A DNA stretch of 64,000 nucleotides, taken from an uncultured Poribacteria bacterium (GTDB lineage: Bacteria > Poribacteria > WGA-4E > PCPOR2b). The notes beneath the pieces were generated by a model. The model had not been told where the DNA came from and did no database searches. It was given only the letters and a program-made list of their open reading frames with translations. The stretch covers positions 310,001-374,000 of the forward strand of contig OY282444.1 in NCBI GenBank assembly GCA_958296125.1, given 5' to 3'. Below are positions 1-6,848 of the stretch, piece by piece. Each line of letters begins with the position of its first letter. Position 1 is the first letter of the stretch. The translations under genes and the position numbers were made by a program.

Positions 1-39
1 GATATTGGTTACAATGCCGAGTTTTTCAAATAGTGACAT
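1..39 (-). CDS. 5' end of an unidentified gene (partial)
   Basis: On the minus strand an ATG at 37-39 opens a frame reading MSLFEKLGIVTNI before the window ends. A GGAGAGG ribosome-binding site lies 2-8 bases upstream and a good promoter lies about 80 bases upstream, so this looks like a true start. Thirteen residues are too few to assign a family. Confidence 0.5.
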   Translation of the reverse strand, partial: MSLFEKLGIVTNI

Positions 40-120
40 CCTCTCCACCTTTGTCTCATCTTCATATACTGCATGAATACACTAATTTTCACTAGGGTTT
101 TCGTTTTGAACTATCACACA

Positions 121-149
121 AGTATAAAACAAAAAGGGGCACATGGCAA
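121..149 (-). promoter_or_regulatory. Predicted sigma70-type promoter
   Basis: Read on the minus strand, TTGCCA (144-149) and TATACT (121-126) are separated by exactly 17 bases. This leaves a leader of about 75 bases before the start codon at 39. It faces away from the Crp/Fnr gene and would serve the partial gene at the left edge. The rest of 40-231 shows nothing else recognisable. Confidence 0.5.
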
Positions 150-231
150 TTAATTTCTATCGCTCGCTTCTCACACTTCTGGGACTAACGCTCTCGTTCT
201 AACATCTCAAATCAAAGGGAAAGGCGTATCA

Positions 232-984
232 TTACTGGACAACCGTTGCGCTTTCATCTTCGCTGTCAACCTCAATTGGAAACTCCCCCATCTTTGCGTC
301 CGCAATTTTTTTGAGTCGCCACTGCTCTAAAATCTTGATTCGCCGGTTTCGGATGTCTATAAAACCGAGCCGTTTGAATTCATTGAGGATGGCACTTGTC
401 GTCTCGCGTGCTGTCCCGATCAAATTGGCTAATTCCTGCTGCGAAAGCTTCACGTCCAAGATAATTCCTTGGCTATCCCGCACACCGTGCTTTTCTGCTA
501 AGGACATCAGCAGGATGGCAAGCCGAGACGGTGCATTTCGGAATACTAAGTTTTCAAGTTGATTTTCGACCGCCCGCCGTCGCAGCCCAATCAACTTGGT
601 CACGTGCATCGCCAAGTCTGGCTTCTTCTTCAATAGCAATTCAAAATCCCGACGACGTATCATGCAGATATATGAATCCTCCAGTGTCTCCGCGATGGTG
701 TCACGGGGCCCCTCGTCGACCAATCCCATCTCACCGAAGATTTCGCCGTGTTCAAGAACTGCTAGCGTCAACTCCTTGCCATCGGGCGACAGTTTGTAAA
801 TCTTGACCCGCCCCTCTTTGAGTAGGTAAACTAGATCCCCCGGATCGTCTTGACCGTAGATCCGTTCACGGCGGCTGTAATGTTTCATGTACGAAATGCG
901 GTCAATCACATCGATTTCTCTGTCGGTCAAATCTTTGAAAATATCAAAATGTTTCAGATACCAAATTTTTTCTAGTCTTTTCAT
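232..984 (-). CDS. Crp/Fnr-family transcriptional regulator
   Basis: A 250-residue cytoplasmic DNA-binding regulator. Residues 15-130 form a cyclic-nucleotide-binding-type beta roll, with the FGEMG loop at 83-87 and R94 in the phosphate-cassette position. Residues 150-215 form a Crp-type winged helix-turn-helix, with the helix pair near 180-207 (LSQQELANLIGTARETTSAI). There is no N-terminal Cys cluster of the Fnr kind, so oxygen sensing by an iron-sulfur cluster is unlikely; the ligand cannot be told from sequence. The ATG overlaps the stop of the upstream glycosyltransferase by four bases, so the two are probably translationally coupled. A TGTGA-N6-TCACA palindrome upstream of nuoA is a possible target for a regulator of this family. 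Confidence 0.9.
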   Translation of the reverse strand: MKRLEKIWYLKHFDIFKDLTDREIDVIDRISYMKHYSRRERIYGQDDPGDLVYLLKEGRVKIYKLSPDGKELTLAVLEHGEIFGEMGLVDEGPRDTIAETLEDSYICMIRRRDFELLLKKKPDLAMHVTKLIGLRRRAVENQLENLVFRNAPSRLAILLMSLAEKHGVRDSQGIILDVKLSQQELANLIGTARETTSAILNEFKRLGFIDIRNRRIKILEQWRLKKIADAKMGEFPIEVDSEDESATVVQ

Positions 985-1682
985 GGTGGTAAACTGTAGC
1001 GAAGGATTGTTGTGAGGATCTTATATCCGGCTAAAATTGTTCCTTTAACCGTCCCCGTAATTTTCGATTGTCCAATCCGCTTCCGGTAACTGACCGGCAC
1101 TTCGCACACACGCAACCCCATCTTTGACGCTTTAACTTGCATCTCAACCGTCCATCCAAAGGTTTTGTCCCGCATATCCATCGCTAACAACTGTTCATAG
1201 CGAATAGCACGGAAAGGCCCCAAATCAGTGTAGTGAACGTGAAATAGCAACCGAATCAGAAAGGTGGCAAGTGCATTGCCAAAGCGAGCCTGCGGAAGCA
1301 AAGCCCCTTTCTCACGCACGCCACGAATCCGCGAACCGATCACCAGCTCCGCGGCCCCGGCAAGAATCGGTTGGATAAGCAACGGCATCTCCGACGGGAA
1401 GTCGCTATAGTCGCCATCAAGGAAGACCACAATTTCTGGTGCGTTTAGCGCGGCGATGCCAGCGAGACACGCAGAACCGTAACCTCTGCGTTCTTCTCTT
1501 ACCACCCGCGCCCCTGCAGCACGAGCCACCTCAACCGTTAGATCGAGACAACCGTTGTCAACAACAATAATCTCTTGAACACACGTTTTGGGAATGTCAG
1601 CAATGACTTTGCCGATGGATTCCTCTTCATTGAAAGCGGGAATGATGACGGATACGTTCATCTGATGTATTTCCAAACCCAT
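981..1682 (-). CDS. Family 2 glycosyltransferase (DPM/DPG synthase-like)
   Basis: 233 residues with a GT-A fold. The N-terminal stretch VSVIIPAFNEEESIG is the nucleotide-sugar binding start of GT2 enzymes, VDNGCLDLT matches the VDNGSTDGT motif, and LDGDYSDFP (D89/D91) is the metal-binding DxD-type site. Proteins of this size without C-terminal membrane helices resemble dolichyl- or undecaprenyl-phosphate mannose/glucose synthases; the acceptor is unknown. Either the ATG at 1682 or an inner ATG at 1661 (MNVSVIIPAF) could be the start; neither has a strong Shine-Dalgarno sequence. It lies 18 bases after the YceI-like gene and overlaps the Crp/Fnr start, so the three are probably co-transcribed. 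Confidence 0.88.
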   Translation of the reverse strand: MGLEIHQMNVSVIIPAFNEEESIGKVIADIPKTCVQEIIVVDNGCLDLTVEVARAAGARVVREERRGYGSACLAGIAALNAPEIVVFLDGDYSDFPSEMPLLIQPILAGAAELVIGSRIRGVREKGALLPQARFGNALATFLIRLLFHVHYTDLGPFRAIRYEQLLAMDMRDKTFGWTVEMQVKASKMGLRVCEVPVSYRKRIGQSKITGTVKGTILAGYKILTTILRYSLPP

Positions 1683-1700
1683 TTCGCCCCGCCCTAAGCC

Positions 1701-2492
1701 CTACTTTCCACAGGGGTTACACGGATTGCACGGATTCGCTCCCCCACACGGATTACGCGGATTACAAGGATTACACGGATTGACATTCCCCATTGTCGCT
1801 GTCGAACCGGTCAAATCTACGCTCACCTTTATGGTCTCTGCTAATTTGAGAAAGATGAATTTGGGCACCTCGATATTGTAATCGGGAAGATTCAGTGAAA
1901 AATCCCCATTAATTATCAGGAGATCTCCCGGCATCTTGCCCTTGGTGGCTTCACTCTCGTCGAAATAGGTGACCATAATATCTTTGAGTTGGACGGTGTT
2001 CTTAACCCCATGTAGTGATAAAGTGCCCTCGGCATCCACCGTGAGCGACTTTCCATCCATGAGCATCTTATCAGAAGCGTCGGTCACCTTGTCTATGATG
2101 AGCATCGCCTTGGGATACTTCGCTGTCTCCAAGAAGTTATCCCGCAGATGTTCATCGCGTTTATCAATTCCTGTTTTCAAGCTGGCAAGATCTAATTCAA
2201 AGGTTGCTTTCAACCCCTTCGTGACATCCTTTGGATTGACCTGAACGCGCCCCATAATTTTATTGGTTGTTCCGACGATTTTTTCCAGCGGTGCCTTGGA
2301 ATCGAAGGTGAGTACATCTCTGCCTCCGGGGTCATTGATTCCAAAGTGTTTCATCCCCGAACAGGGATTACAGGGATTCGTTGCTTCACCAGCGCAAGGG
2401 TTGCACGGATTCTCGGCAGCGAAAACCCCCGTTGATAAAATCATCAAAGTTACTATGCCCACAATTAGGGTATAACGGTTGAATCTTTTCAT
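1701..2492 (-). CDS. Exported YceI-like protein flanked by Cys-rich NPC repeats
   Basis: 263 residues beginning with a clear signal peptide (MKRFNRYTLIVGIVTLMIL, cleavage near AFAAE). The centre, about residues 50-230, matches the YceI lipocalin-like fold that binds isoprenoid or amphiphilic ligands in the periplasm (FDSKAPLEKIVGTT, DLASLKTGIDKRDEHLRDNFL, the FDLNL-like FSLNLPDY). Unusually, the domain is bracketed by Asn-Pro-Cys repeats: NPCNPC near residues 28-33 and 39-44, and a C-terminal tail of NPCNPCNPRNPCGG followed by NPCNPCNPCGK. The Cys-rich ends may bind metal or cross-link, which is inference. It is probably the first gene of an operon with the downstream glycosyltransferase. Confidence 0.85.
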   Translation of the reverse strand: MKRFNRYTLIVGIVTLMILSTGVFAAENPCNPCAGEATNPCNPCSGMKHFGINDPGGRDVLTFDSKAPLEKIVGTTNKIMGRVQVNPKDVTKGLKATFELDLASLKTGIDKRDEHLRDNFLETAKYPKAMLIIDKVTDASDKMLMDGKSLTVDAEGTLSLHGVKNTVQLKDIMVTYFDESEATKGKMPGDLLIINGDFSLNLPDYNIEVPKFIFLKLAETIKVSVDLTGSTATMGNVNPCNPCNPRNPCGGANPCNPCNPCGK

Positions 2493-2531
2493 GAGACTTC
2501 TCCTTATTTTAGGTTAAATTGATGAAAGAAA

Positions 2532-2671
2532 TAGGACTTACGCAGTTGAACGCTCAAAGCCAACCCCTCTGATAAGAGAAAGCCCCCTTGTTAAGGGGAG
2601 TCACAGGGGGTAGTTCGGCGATTTATCGCCCGTCCGAACGCGCAACTACAAACTAAAGTGCGTAAGTCCTA
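2532..2671. mobile_element. 140-bp MITE-like element with 13-bp terminal inverted repeats
   Basis: The ends TAGGACTTACGCA (2532-2544) and TGCGTAAGTCCTA (2659-2671) are perfect inverted repeats. There is no coding capacity inside. A second, partly decayed copy with the same left end lies at 33724-33886. This is what a miniature inverted-repeat element moved by an external transposase looks like. It fills the gap between the YceI-like and TPR genes. Confidence 0.7.
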
Positions 2672-2684
2672 AGAGAATTAATAA

Positions 2685-3929
2685 TTATCTCTCTCTCAAC
2701 ACATTGAGTTCTTCCTCCCAACGTGTTTTCTGTTGCTTGTCCGCCTGAGAGCGGACAGCTTGGTGTAGCGCAGCAAGTGCCAATTTCGGCTTCAAAGCCG
2801 CGCGATAACCCTCGTAAAGTGCGTGCAGTGTTTCTGCGTCGTCCGGATTTGTGTCAACCAAGCCCTCCAGAATCGTTATTGCCTCTTGAGGACGACCCAG
2901 TTTGGTCAACGCCCTTGCTTTATATAGCAAGCCGTAATGGTAATTTGGAGCAATGTTCAGCGCGATTTCGGCGGAGTCAAGTGCCTTTTCGGGTTCCCCT
3001 AATTCGGCATAACAGAGGGCTAAAAATGCGTGCGCGTCAATTTTGGGGGCCGCCTCTGGATTCCAACCCTGGGCCTGTCGCCAAACTTCGTCTGATCGGA
3101 TAAACGCGGGGACCGCTTCATCGTATTTCCGTTGCCGAGTCAACGCCCAACCCAAATTAAAATACGACTGATACATCCCCGGATCCGCTTCGATTGACTT
3201 CCGATAATAGATTGCCTCTTTGACCGGGTCGGTGGTGTGTCTGGCTATCTCAAAGTAGCGATTGGTCCGCATATCCCCATCGCCGATGCCGCCGATAGCT
3301 TCACCTTTTTCATTGTATCGCGTATTCCCATCGTCTTGATAGGTGCCCATTGTTAAATGGAGTTCGGCAATCTGATCTTTAATCTTAGGGATCCACACAC
3401 TTCGCGTTTCACGTTTCAGTGCCATCTGATAAGCCTCCATCGACTCTTGGAGACGTTCTGTTCGGGTATAGACCTCAGCAAGGTTCTCCAACGCATAGAG
3501 CGAGAAGGGATTCTCGTGTTGCGGATCGAGTACAACCGCTTTTCGGTAATTTCTTATCGCCCCTTCTGCCCGGCTCTTTTTCCAATATGCACCCCCAAGC
3601 CAGTAATAAAGTTCAACCTTATTTGACATTTCCACGCTCGCGCTTTCCAAGAAGGAGATGGCAGCCGAATAATTATTGTCGCTATATGCCATCAATCCGA
3701 GTTGATAGTTCGCACCAGCGTGGTCGGGATGTAGGTAGATTGTCATCAAGAAATACCGCCGAGCCAGTGCTCTATCCCCGTCGTCATTGTAAGCCTTGCC
3801 CTTTTGAAAATGCAGCTCATACAATTTTGAATCCAGCTCAGAGTTTGCTGCTGGTTCTTGAGCCAAGCTGATAGAAATCGTAGCGACTGTTACCATCGCA
3901 AGAATGAGGAGATATTTGATCGTATTCAT
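2685..3929 (-). CDS. Exported TPR-repeat protein
   Basis: 414 residues with an N-terminal signal peptide (hydrophobic core about 5-22, cleavage near SLAQE) followed by tetratricopeptide repeats through most of the chain. Examples are ALARRYFLMTIYLHPDHAGA, AIRNYRKAVVLDPQHENP and EKALDSAEIALNIAPNYHYG. No enzymatic domain is visible, so it is probably a periplasmic or outer-membrane-associated scaffold. It is transcribed alone, with a MITE downstream and a repeat-rich region upstream. Confidence 0.85.
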   Translation of the reverse strand: MNTIKYLLILAMVTVATISISLAQEPAANSELDSKLYELHFQKGKAYNDDGDRALARRYFLMTIYLHPDHAGANYQLGLMAYSDNNYSAAISFLESASVEMSNKVELYYWLGGAYWKKSRAEGAIRNYRKAVVLDPQHENPFSLYALENLAEVYTRTERLQESMEAYQMALKRETRSVWIPKIKDQIAELHLTMGTYQDDGNTRYNEKGEAIGGIGDGDMRTNRYFEIARHTTDPVKEAIYYRKSIEADPGMYQSYFNLGWALTRQRKYDEAVPAFIRSDEVWRQAQGWNPEAAPKIDAHAFLALCYAELGEPEKALDSAEIALNIAPNYHYGLLYKARALTKLGRPQEAITILEGLVDTNPDDAETLHALYEGYRAALKPKLALAALHQAVRSQADKQQKTRWEEELNVLRER

Positions 3930-3959
3930 GGTAAATTATTATAACCTAAGTGCTAGTAG

Positions 3960-3978
3960 CGGCATACTCCGTATGCCG
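3960..3978. repeat. Short perfect hairpin
   Basis: CGGCATAC and GTATGCCG pair perfectly around a TCC loop. It sits 31 bases upstream of the TPR gene and has no T-run, so it is more likely a repeat or operator than a terminator. Confidence 0.45.
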
Positions 3979-4051
3979 TAACCCCGTCTCTATCCTGTAA
4001 ATCCTTGAATCTTGAGTATCCTGATTCGGACATCAGTTCAGCAGTTCAAGG

Positions 4052-4078
4052 AACCAATGAACCTCTGAACTAATGAAC
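4052..4078. repeat. Dispersed 27-bp repeat, copy 1
   Basis: The stretch beginning AACCAATGAAC and ending CTAATGAAC is repeated with one mismatch at 12487-12513. Both copies are intergenic. Function unknown. Confidence 0.5.
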
Positions 4079-4164
4079 TTTCTATAATTATCTCACACCT
4101 AACACCATTCTTCAACAAAGATTTTCTGAAGATCCGCTGTAATCGCATTCGGCTGCAAAAGAAC

Positions 4165-4193
4165 TTGCTTGATAGTGGAGCGTGTGTTATCAT
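4165..4193 (+). promoter_or_regulatory. Possible promoter for the VOC gene
   Basis: TTGCTT (4165-4170) and TATCAT (4188-4193) are spaced by 17 bases, about 60 bases before the VOC start codon. Each box has two mismatches to consensus. Confidence 0.35.
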
Positions 4194-4253
4194 TATTTAC
4201 AGCATTTCTGTCCTAACTAATTCATCCAAAACCGGTAACAGAAAGGAAACCAA

Positions 4254-4643
4254 ATGGCTGTTTTTTTACACACCCGTGTTCGAGTGAGTGACCTCGATAA
4301 ATCAATTAATTGGTATTGCGAACATTTAGGCTTTGTTGTGAAAAGTCGAAGTGATAAATCGCCTGCCGGCAATCAGATTGCCCATCTGGAATTACCAGGT
4401 AACCTGCATACCCTTGAGTTGACCTATTCGCCCGATTACGAACTCAACGTCCCAGAGGATTTGATGCACTTCGCCATCGGTGTGCCGGATCTCGTCGCTT
4501 GCTGTGACACGTTGGAGCAAGATGGCATTGTGATTTGGCCCGACGGTTGGCACGAGCAGTTCACATCAGGCGGCATGAAGATGGCGTTCATTGATGATCC
4601 GGACGGCTACGAAATTGAATTGCTAGAACGTCAGGAGGCATAG
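4254..4643 (+). CDS. VOC-family protein, glyoxalase I-like
   Basis: 129 residues forming two beta-alpha-beta-beta-beta modules of the vicinal oxygen chelate fold (SDLDKSINWYCEHLGF; ending FIDDPDGYEIELLER). The four metal ligands of glyoxalase I have good candidates in H6, E55, H72 and E122, the last in the diagnostic DPDGYEIEL motif. It may therefore be a lactoylglutathione lyase acting on methylglyoxal-thiol adducts. Other VOC enzymes share this frame, so the substrate is not certain. An AGAAAGGA ribosome-binding site precedes the ATG. Confidence 0.85.
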   Translation: MAVFLHTRVRVSDLDKSINWYCEHLGFVVKSRSDKSPAGNQIAHLELPGNLHTLELTYSPDYELNVPEDLMHFAIGVPDLVACCDTLEQDGIVIWPDGWHEQFTSGGMKMAFIDDPDGYEIELLERQEA

Positions 4644-4650
4644 AACAACA

Positions 4651-4916
4651 ATGAAGGTTGGATGTGCCGCCTATTCATTGCGCCAGTATTTGACAAGCGG
4701 TGAAATAAGCCTTGAGGATTTCTTCAGAAGGCGGGCGCAACGTTGGTAGATCTTCAGGATGTCGCTCGATGGAAGTCGTCAGAGATACCGGCATACTACA
4801 CACGGAAGCAAGCAGCGCAACAGAACGCTATTGCAAGATTTAAGCATGGCAGTTCGTGCCTCCGTTCCGCCTGGTCTCCCGCGAACGGGGAGGGCAGGCG
4901 AGACCAGGGGAGGTGA
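4651..4916 (+). pseudogene. Remnant of a sugar isomerase/epimerase-like gene joined to unidentified coding sequence
   Basis: An ATG at 4651, just after the VOC stop, opens MKVGCAAYSLRQYLTSGEI and stops at 4749. This resembles the N-terminus of TIM-barrel sugar phosphate isomerase/epimerases. A second frame overlaps it and stays open from about 4734 to the TGA at 4914-4916 (ATLVDLQDVARWKSSEIPAY and following). I do not recognise that part. Together they look like a frameshifted and deleted gene. The end of the second frame runs into a palindromic repeat at about 4866-4910. Confidence 0.4.
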
Positions 4917-4921
4917 TACTT

Positions 4922-5368
4922 ATGGATTTTGGGTCATGGTCTCCATCACACACGATACTAGTTCTATTTATCGGCTTAGGTTTCATCGGGCAGTTGGCGG
5001 TCTATTTCTATCGGACAGCACAGAATGACAAGAAGATAGAACGCCTCGAGGAACGGATGGATAAGCGGTTCACTGATATCCTCAATACGATGGATAAGCG
5101 GTTCGTTGAGGGCAACCAGCGAGTTGACAGCTTGCGTTCTGATATGAATCAGGGCTTTTCTGATGTCAGATCGGAGATGAATCAACGGTTGTCTGATATG
5201 AATGCTGAAATCGCTAATGTGCGTGGTGAAATCGCTGATGTGCGCGGTGAAATCGTTGATGTGCGCGGTGAAATCGCTGATGTGCGTGGTGAAATCGTTG
5301 ATGTGCGTGGTGAAATGCGTCAACTCAACCAGAATCATATCGAACATCTGAATCGGCATCACGGTTAA
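4922..5368 (+). CDS. Small membrane-anchored coiled-coil protein with heptad tandem repeats
   Basis: 148 residues. I chose the ATG at 4922 because a textbook GGGGAGGTGAT ribosome-binding site precedes it, whereas the longer frame from 4856 has none. Residues 11-30 form one transmembrane helix (TILVLFIGLGFIGQLAVYFY). The rest is charged, heptad-periodic coiled coil: repeats of MDKRF, then five consecutive seven-residue units of the type EIADVRG encoded by a 21-bp tandem array. No catalytic domain is present. It could be an oligomeric membrane tether; DUF1640-like and phage-like coiled-coil proteins look similar. Confidence 0.7.
   Translation: MDFGSWSPSHTILVLFIGLGFIGQLAVYFYRTAQNDKKIERLEERMDKRFTDILNTMDKRFVEGNQRVDSLRSDMNQGFSDVRSEMNQRLSDMNAEIANVRGEIADVRGEIVDVRGEIADVRGEIVDVRGEMRQLNQNHIEHLNRHHG
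5207..5311 (+). repeat. 21-bp tandem repeat, five units, in coding sequence
   Basis: Five adjacent units of the type GAAATCGCTGATGTGCGTGGT (20 of 21 bases vary little) encode E-I-[AV]-[ND]-V-R-G. The period keeps the reading frame and the coiled-coil heptad, so copy number can change without a frameshift. Confidence 0.9.
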
Positions 5369-5393
5369 AAGAAAAAGCCCTGACCGTTGTTAT

Positions 5394-5486
5394 GTTGTAT
5401 GCAACATGGGCATAGCCACAGTGTTGAGCCAACTGTGTCGCCATGACATGGTTTGGATCTAAAGCGATTTTGTGGGTTTTTAACAT
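5394..5486 (-). pseudogene. tnpB: N-terminal fragment of an IS200/IS605-type TnpB
   Basis: On the minus strand the frame from the ATG at 5486 reads MLKTHKIALDPNHVMATQLA and continues to VAYN. This matches the start of TnpB/OrfB proteins (K-x-ALDPN...A-x-x-CGYAR-x-AYN). After about 31 residues the similarity ends and the frame runs into the neighbouring gene, so only a stub is left. TnpB is the RNA-guided nuclease of these elements; nothing functional remains here. Confidence 0.6.
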
Positions 5487-5565
5487 TGGATTGTCTTTCC
5501 GTTTCCGCAAAGCGAGAATGCTCGGGCTTGCCTAAATGACTGTCAAAAAGACAAGGAGGATACTG

Positions 5566-6525
5566 ATGTCAACCAATCAAACAAGAGTCGGACTTGCCCG
5601 GACCGGCGAGCGACACCAAAACATTTTCACCGCTTTGGACCTCGTGCGCGACGATGTCACACCCAAGTTGCGCGAGCAGGTGATGTTGAAGCCGAATTTC
5701 CTTTCCAGCACAAATCAACTCGCCTCGACACACGTTGACGCAATCCGGGGCGTAATGGATTTCTTGTTGACTGTGCCGATGCCACCAAAAGAGATTCTCA
5801 TCGCAGAAGGTGCTAACCAAGCGTTTTCGGGGGAGGCTTTCGAGAATTTCGGTTACAACTCTTTGGTCGATGAATATTCCATTCCGATTCGGTTAATAGA
5901 TCTTCATCAAGATGAGCATTGGGAAGAGAGCCCCGTCGTTCTTGCCGATCGCAGCGAAGTAACCGTGCGGATGCCCAAAACCGTTCTCGATTGTCCGTGC
6001 ACCATTTCAGTCGCGGTTGCGAAAACACATGATGTTGACGTGGTGACACTTGCCCTCAAAAATATGATTATGGGAACGCTCCATCTCTCAGATCGCATCA
6101 AGATGCACGGCTACCATAGCCATGCCGATAGGGAATTGCCGCGTGAAGCCCAAACGTTGAACATCAATCTAATCCGCCTGTCCCGCCATCTGTGCCCTGA
6201 TATCTCGGTCATCGACGGCACCCTTGGTTTGCAAGGGAACGGTCCTGGGGGCACAGATTCGATTCCGCTCGGAATTGCCGTTGCCAGCACCGATGTGTTC
6301 GCTGCAGACGCTGTAACTGCGAAGACAATGGGGTTTGAACCGTCGGAGATTGGTTTGTTCCATTATGCCAATGAGATGGGCTATGGGGTAGCGGATCTTG
6401 AGCAGATTGATGTGTTAGGCACCCCTATTGATGAGGTTATAAAACCCTTCAAGCCGCACGAAACAACACACCTACAATTCCAATGGCAGGAAACCGATGC
6501 AGCGCGTTATTTGAATATACGCTAG
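5566..6525 (+). CDS. DUF362-family protein
   Basis: 319 residues from the ATG at 5566, which follows an AAGGAGG ribosome-binding site seven bases upstream; an in-frame ATG at 5536 lacks one. Family hallmarks are LKPNFLSSTNQLASTHVDAI, the alanine/glycine-rich IAEGAN segment, the central VAVAKTHDVDVVTLALKNM with its conserved Lys and Asn, and VIDGTLGLQGNGPGGTDSIP. DUF362 proteins often carry ferredoxin domains; this one has none. The family's biochemical role is unsettled. The gene stands alone on the plus strand. Confidence 0.85.
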   Translation: MSTNQTRVGLARTGERHQNIFTALDLVRDDVTPKLREQVMLKPNFLSSTNQLASTHVDAIRGVMDFLLTVPMPPKEILIAEGANQAFSGEAFENFGYNSLVDEYSIPIRLIDLHQDEHWEESPVVLADRSEVTVRMPKTVLDCPCTISVAVAKTHDVDVVTLALKNMIMGTLHLSDRIKMHGYHSHADRELPREAQTLNINLIRLSRHLCPDISVIDGTLGLQGNGPGGTDSIPLGIAVASTDVFAADAVTAKTMGFEPSEIGLFHYANEMGYGVADLEQIDVLGTPIDEVIKPFKPHETTHLQFQWQETDAARYLNIR

Positions 6526-6848
6526 GTGCTTCATCGGTTTGGATTTGGCAGATCAGTACGCTGCCGACATTTATGCTGCGTACTGATTTTGCAATGTATC
6601 CCAGAACGCAACATTGTGAGAATCAAACATCGGCCACGGGTCATCCGGTGCTATCAAGATCGGATGGATTTCGATCCAGTGCCTGCCGATGCACACCATC
6701 TTTGCTCTCCGCGTAAGCCGCACACTAGTCTTCCCATACCGGACCGCACCCCCGATACTAGAGTCGATAGCGTTCACCATCCTTTATCACCACCGGGTCA
6801 TAACTAATCGATCCCTCCCACGGTCGGTTGAACTCAAGGACAACCTCT
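6526..6848 (-). pseudogene. Decayed glycosidase-like gene
   Basis: On the minus strand, from about 6846, the frame reads REVVLEFNRPWEGSISYDPV...DGERYRL, then TAG, then YRGCGPVWED, TAG, CAAYAESKDGVH. Two stops sit in what is clearly continuous coding sequence (RLYYRG and AAYAES are typical strands of five-bladed-propeller glycosidase-like proteins). Further on, in another frame, FDSHNVAFWDTLQNQYAA continues the same kind of protein before ending. The original gene therefore carried nonsense mutations, an internal deletion and a 3' truncation. It fills the 323-base gap between the DUF362 and metalloprotease genes. Confidence 0.55.

Larger units (their letters stand above)
3930..4253. other. Intergenic region between divergent genes, with dispersed repeats
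   Basis: This 324-base gap separates the minus-strand TPR gene from the plus-strand VOC gene. It holds a perfect hairpin (CGGCATAC/GTATGCCG, 3960-3978), a 27-bp repeat also found at 12487-12513, and a block with 'CCTGATTC' near 4019-4026 that recurs in variant form near 14788. A possible promoter for the VOC gene lies at 4165-4193. No open frame here looks coding. Confidence 0.5.

Noticed and set aside
3419-3871. 150-codon plus-strand frame opposite the TPR gene
   Set aside because: The minus-strand frame has a signal peptide and continuous TPRs; the antisense frame has no family features.
4856-4921. Upstream start for the coiled-coil protein
   Set aside because: The extra residues come from a palindromic repeat and no ribosome-binding site precedes that ATG, whereas GGGGAGGTGAT precedes 4922.
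5207-5311. Regularly repeated 21-bp units as a possible CRISPR array
   Set aside because: The units are directly adjacent without spacers and translate into heptads within a gene that has a clear start site.
4976-5362. 128-codon minus-strand frame opposite the coiled-coil gene
   Set aside because: Its repeats are the mirror of the plus-strand heptad repeats; the plus-strand gene has a perfect ribosome-binding site.
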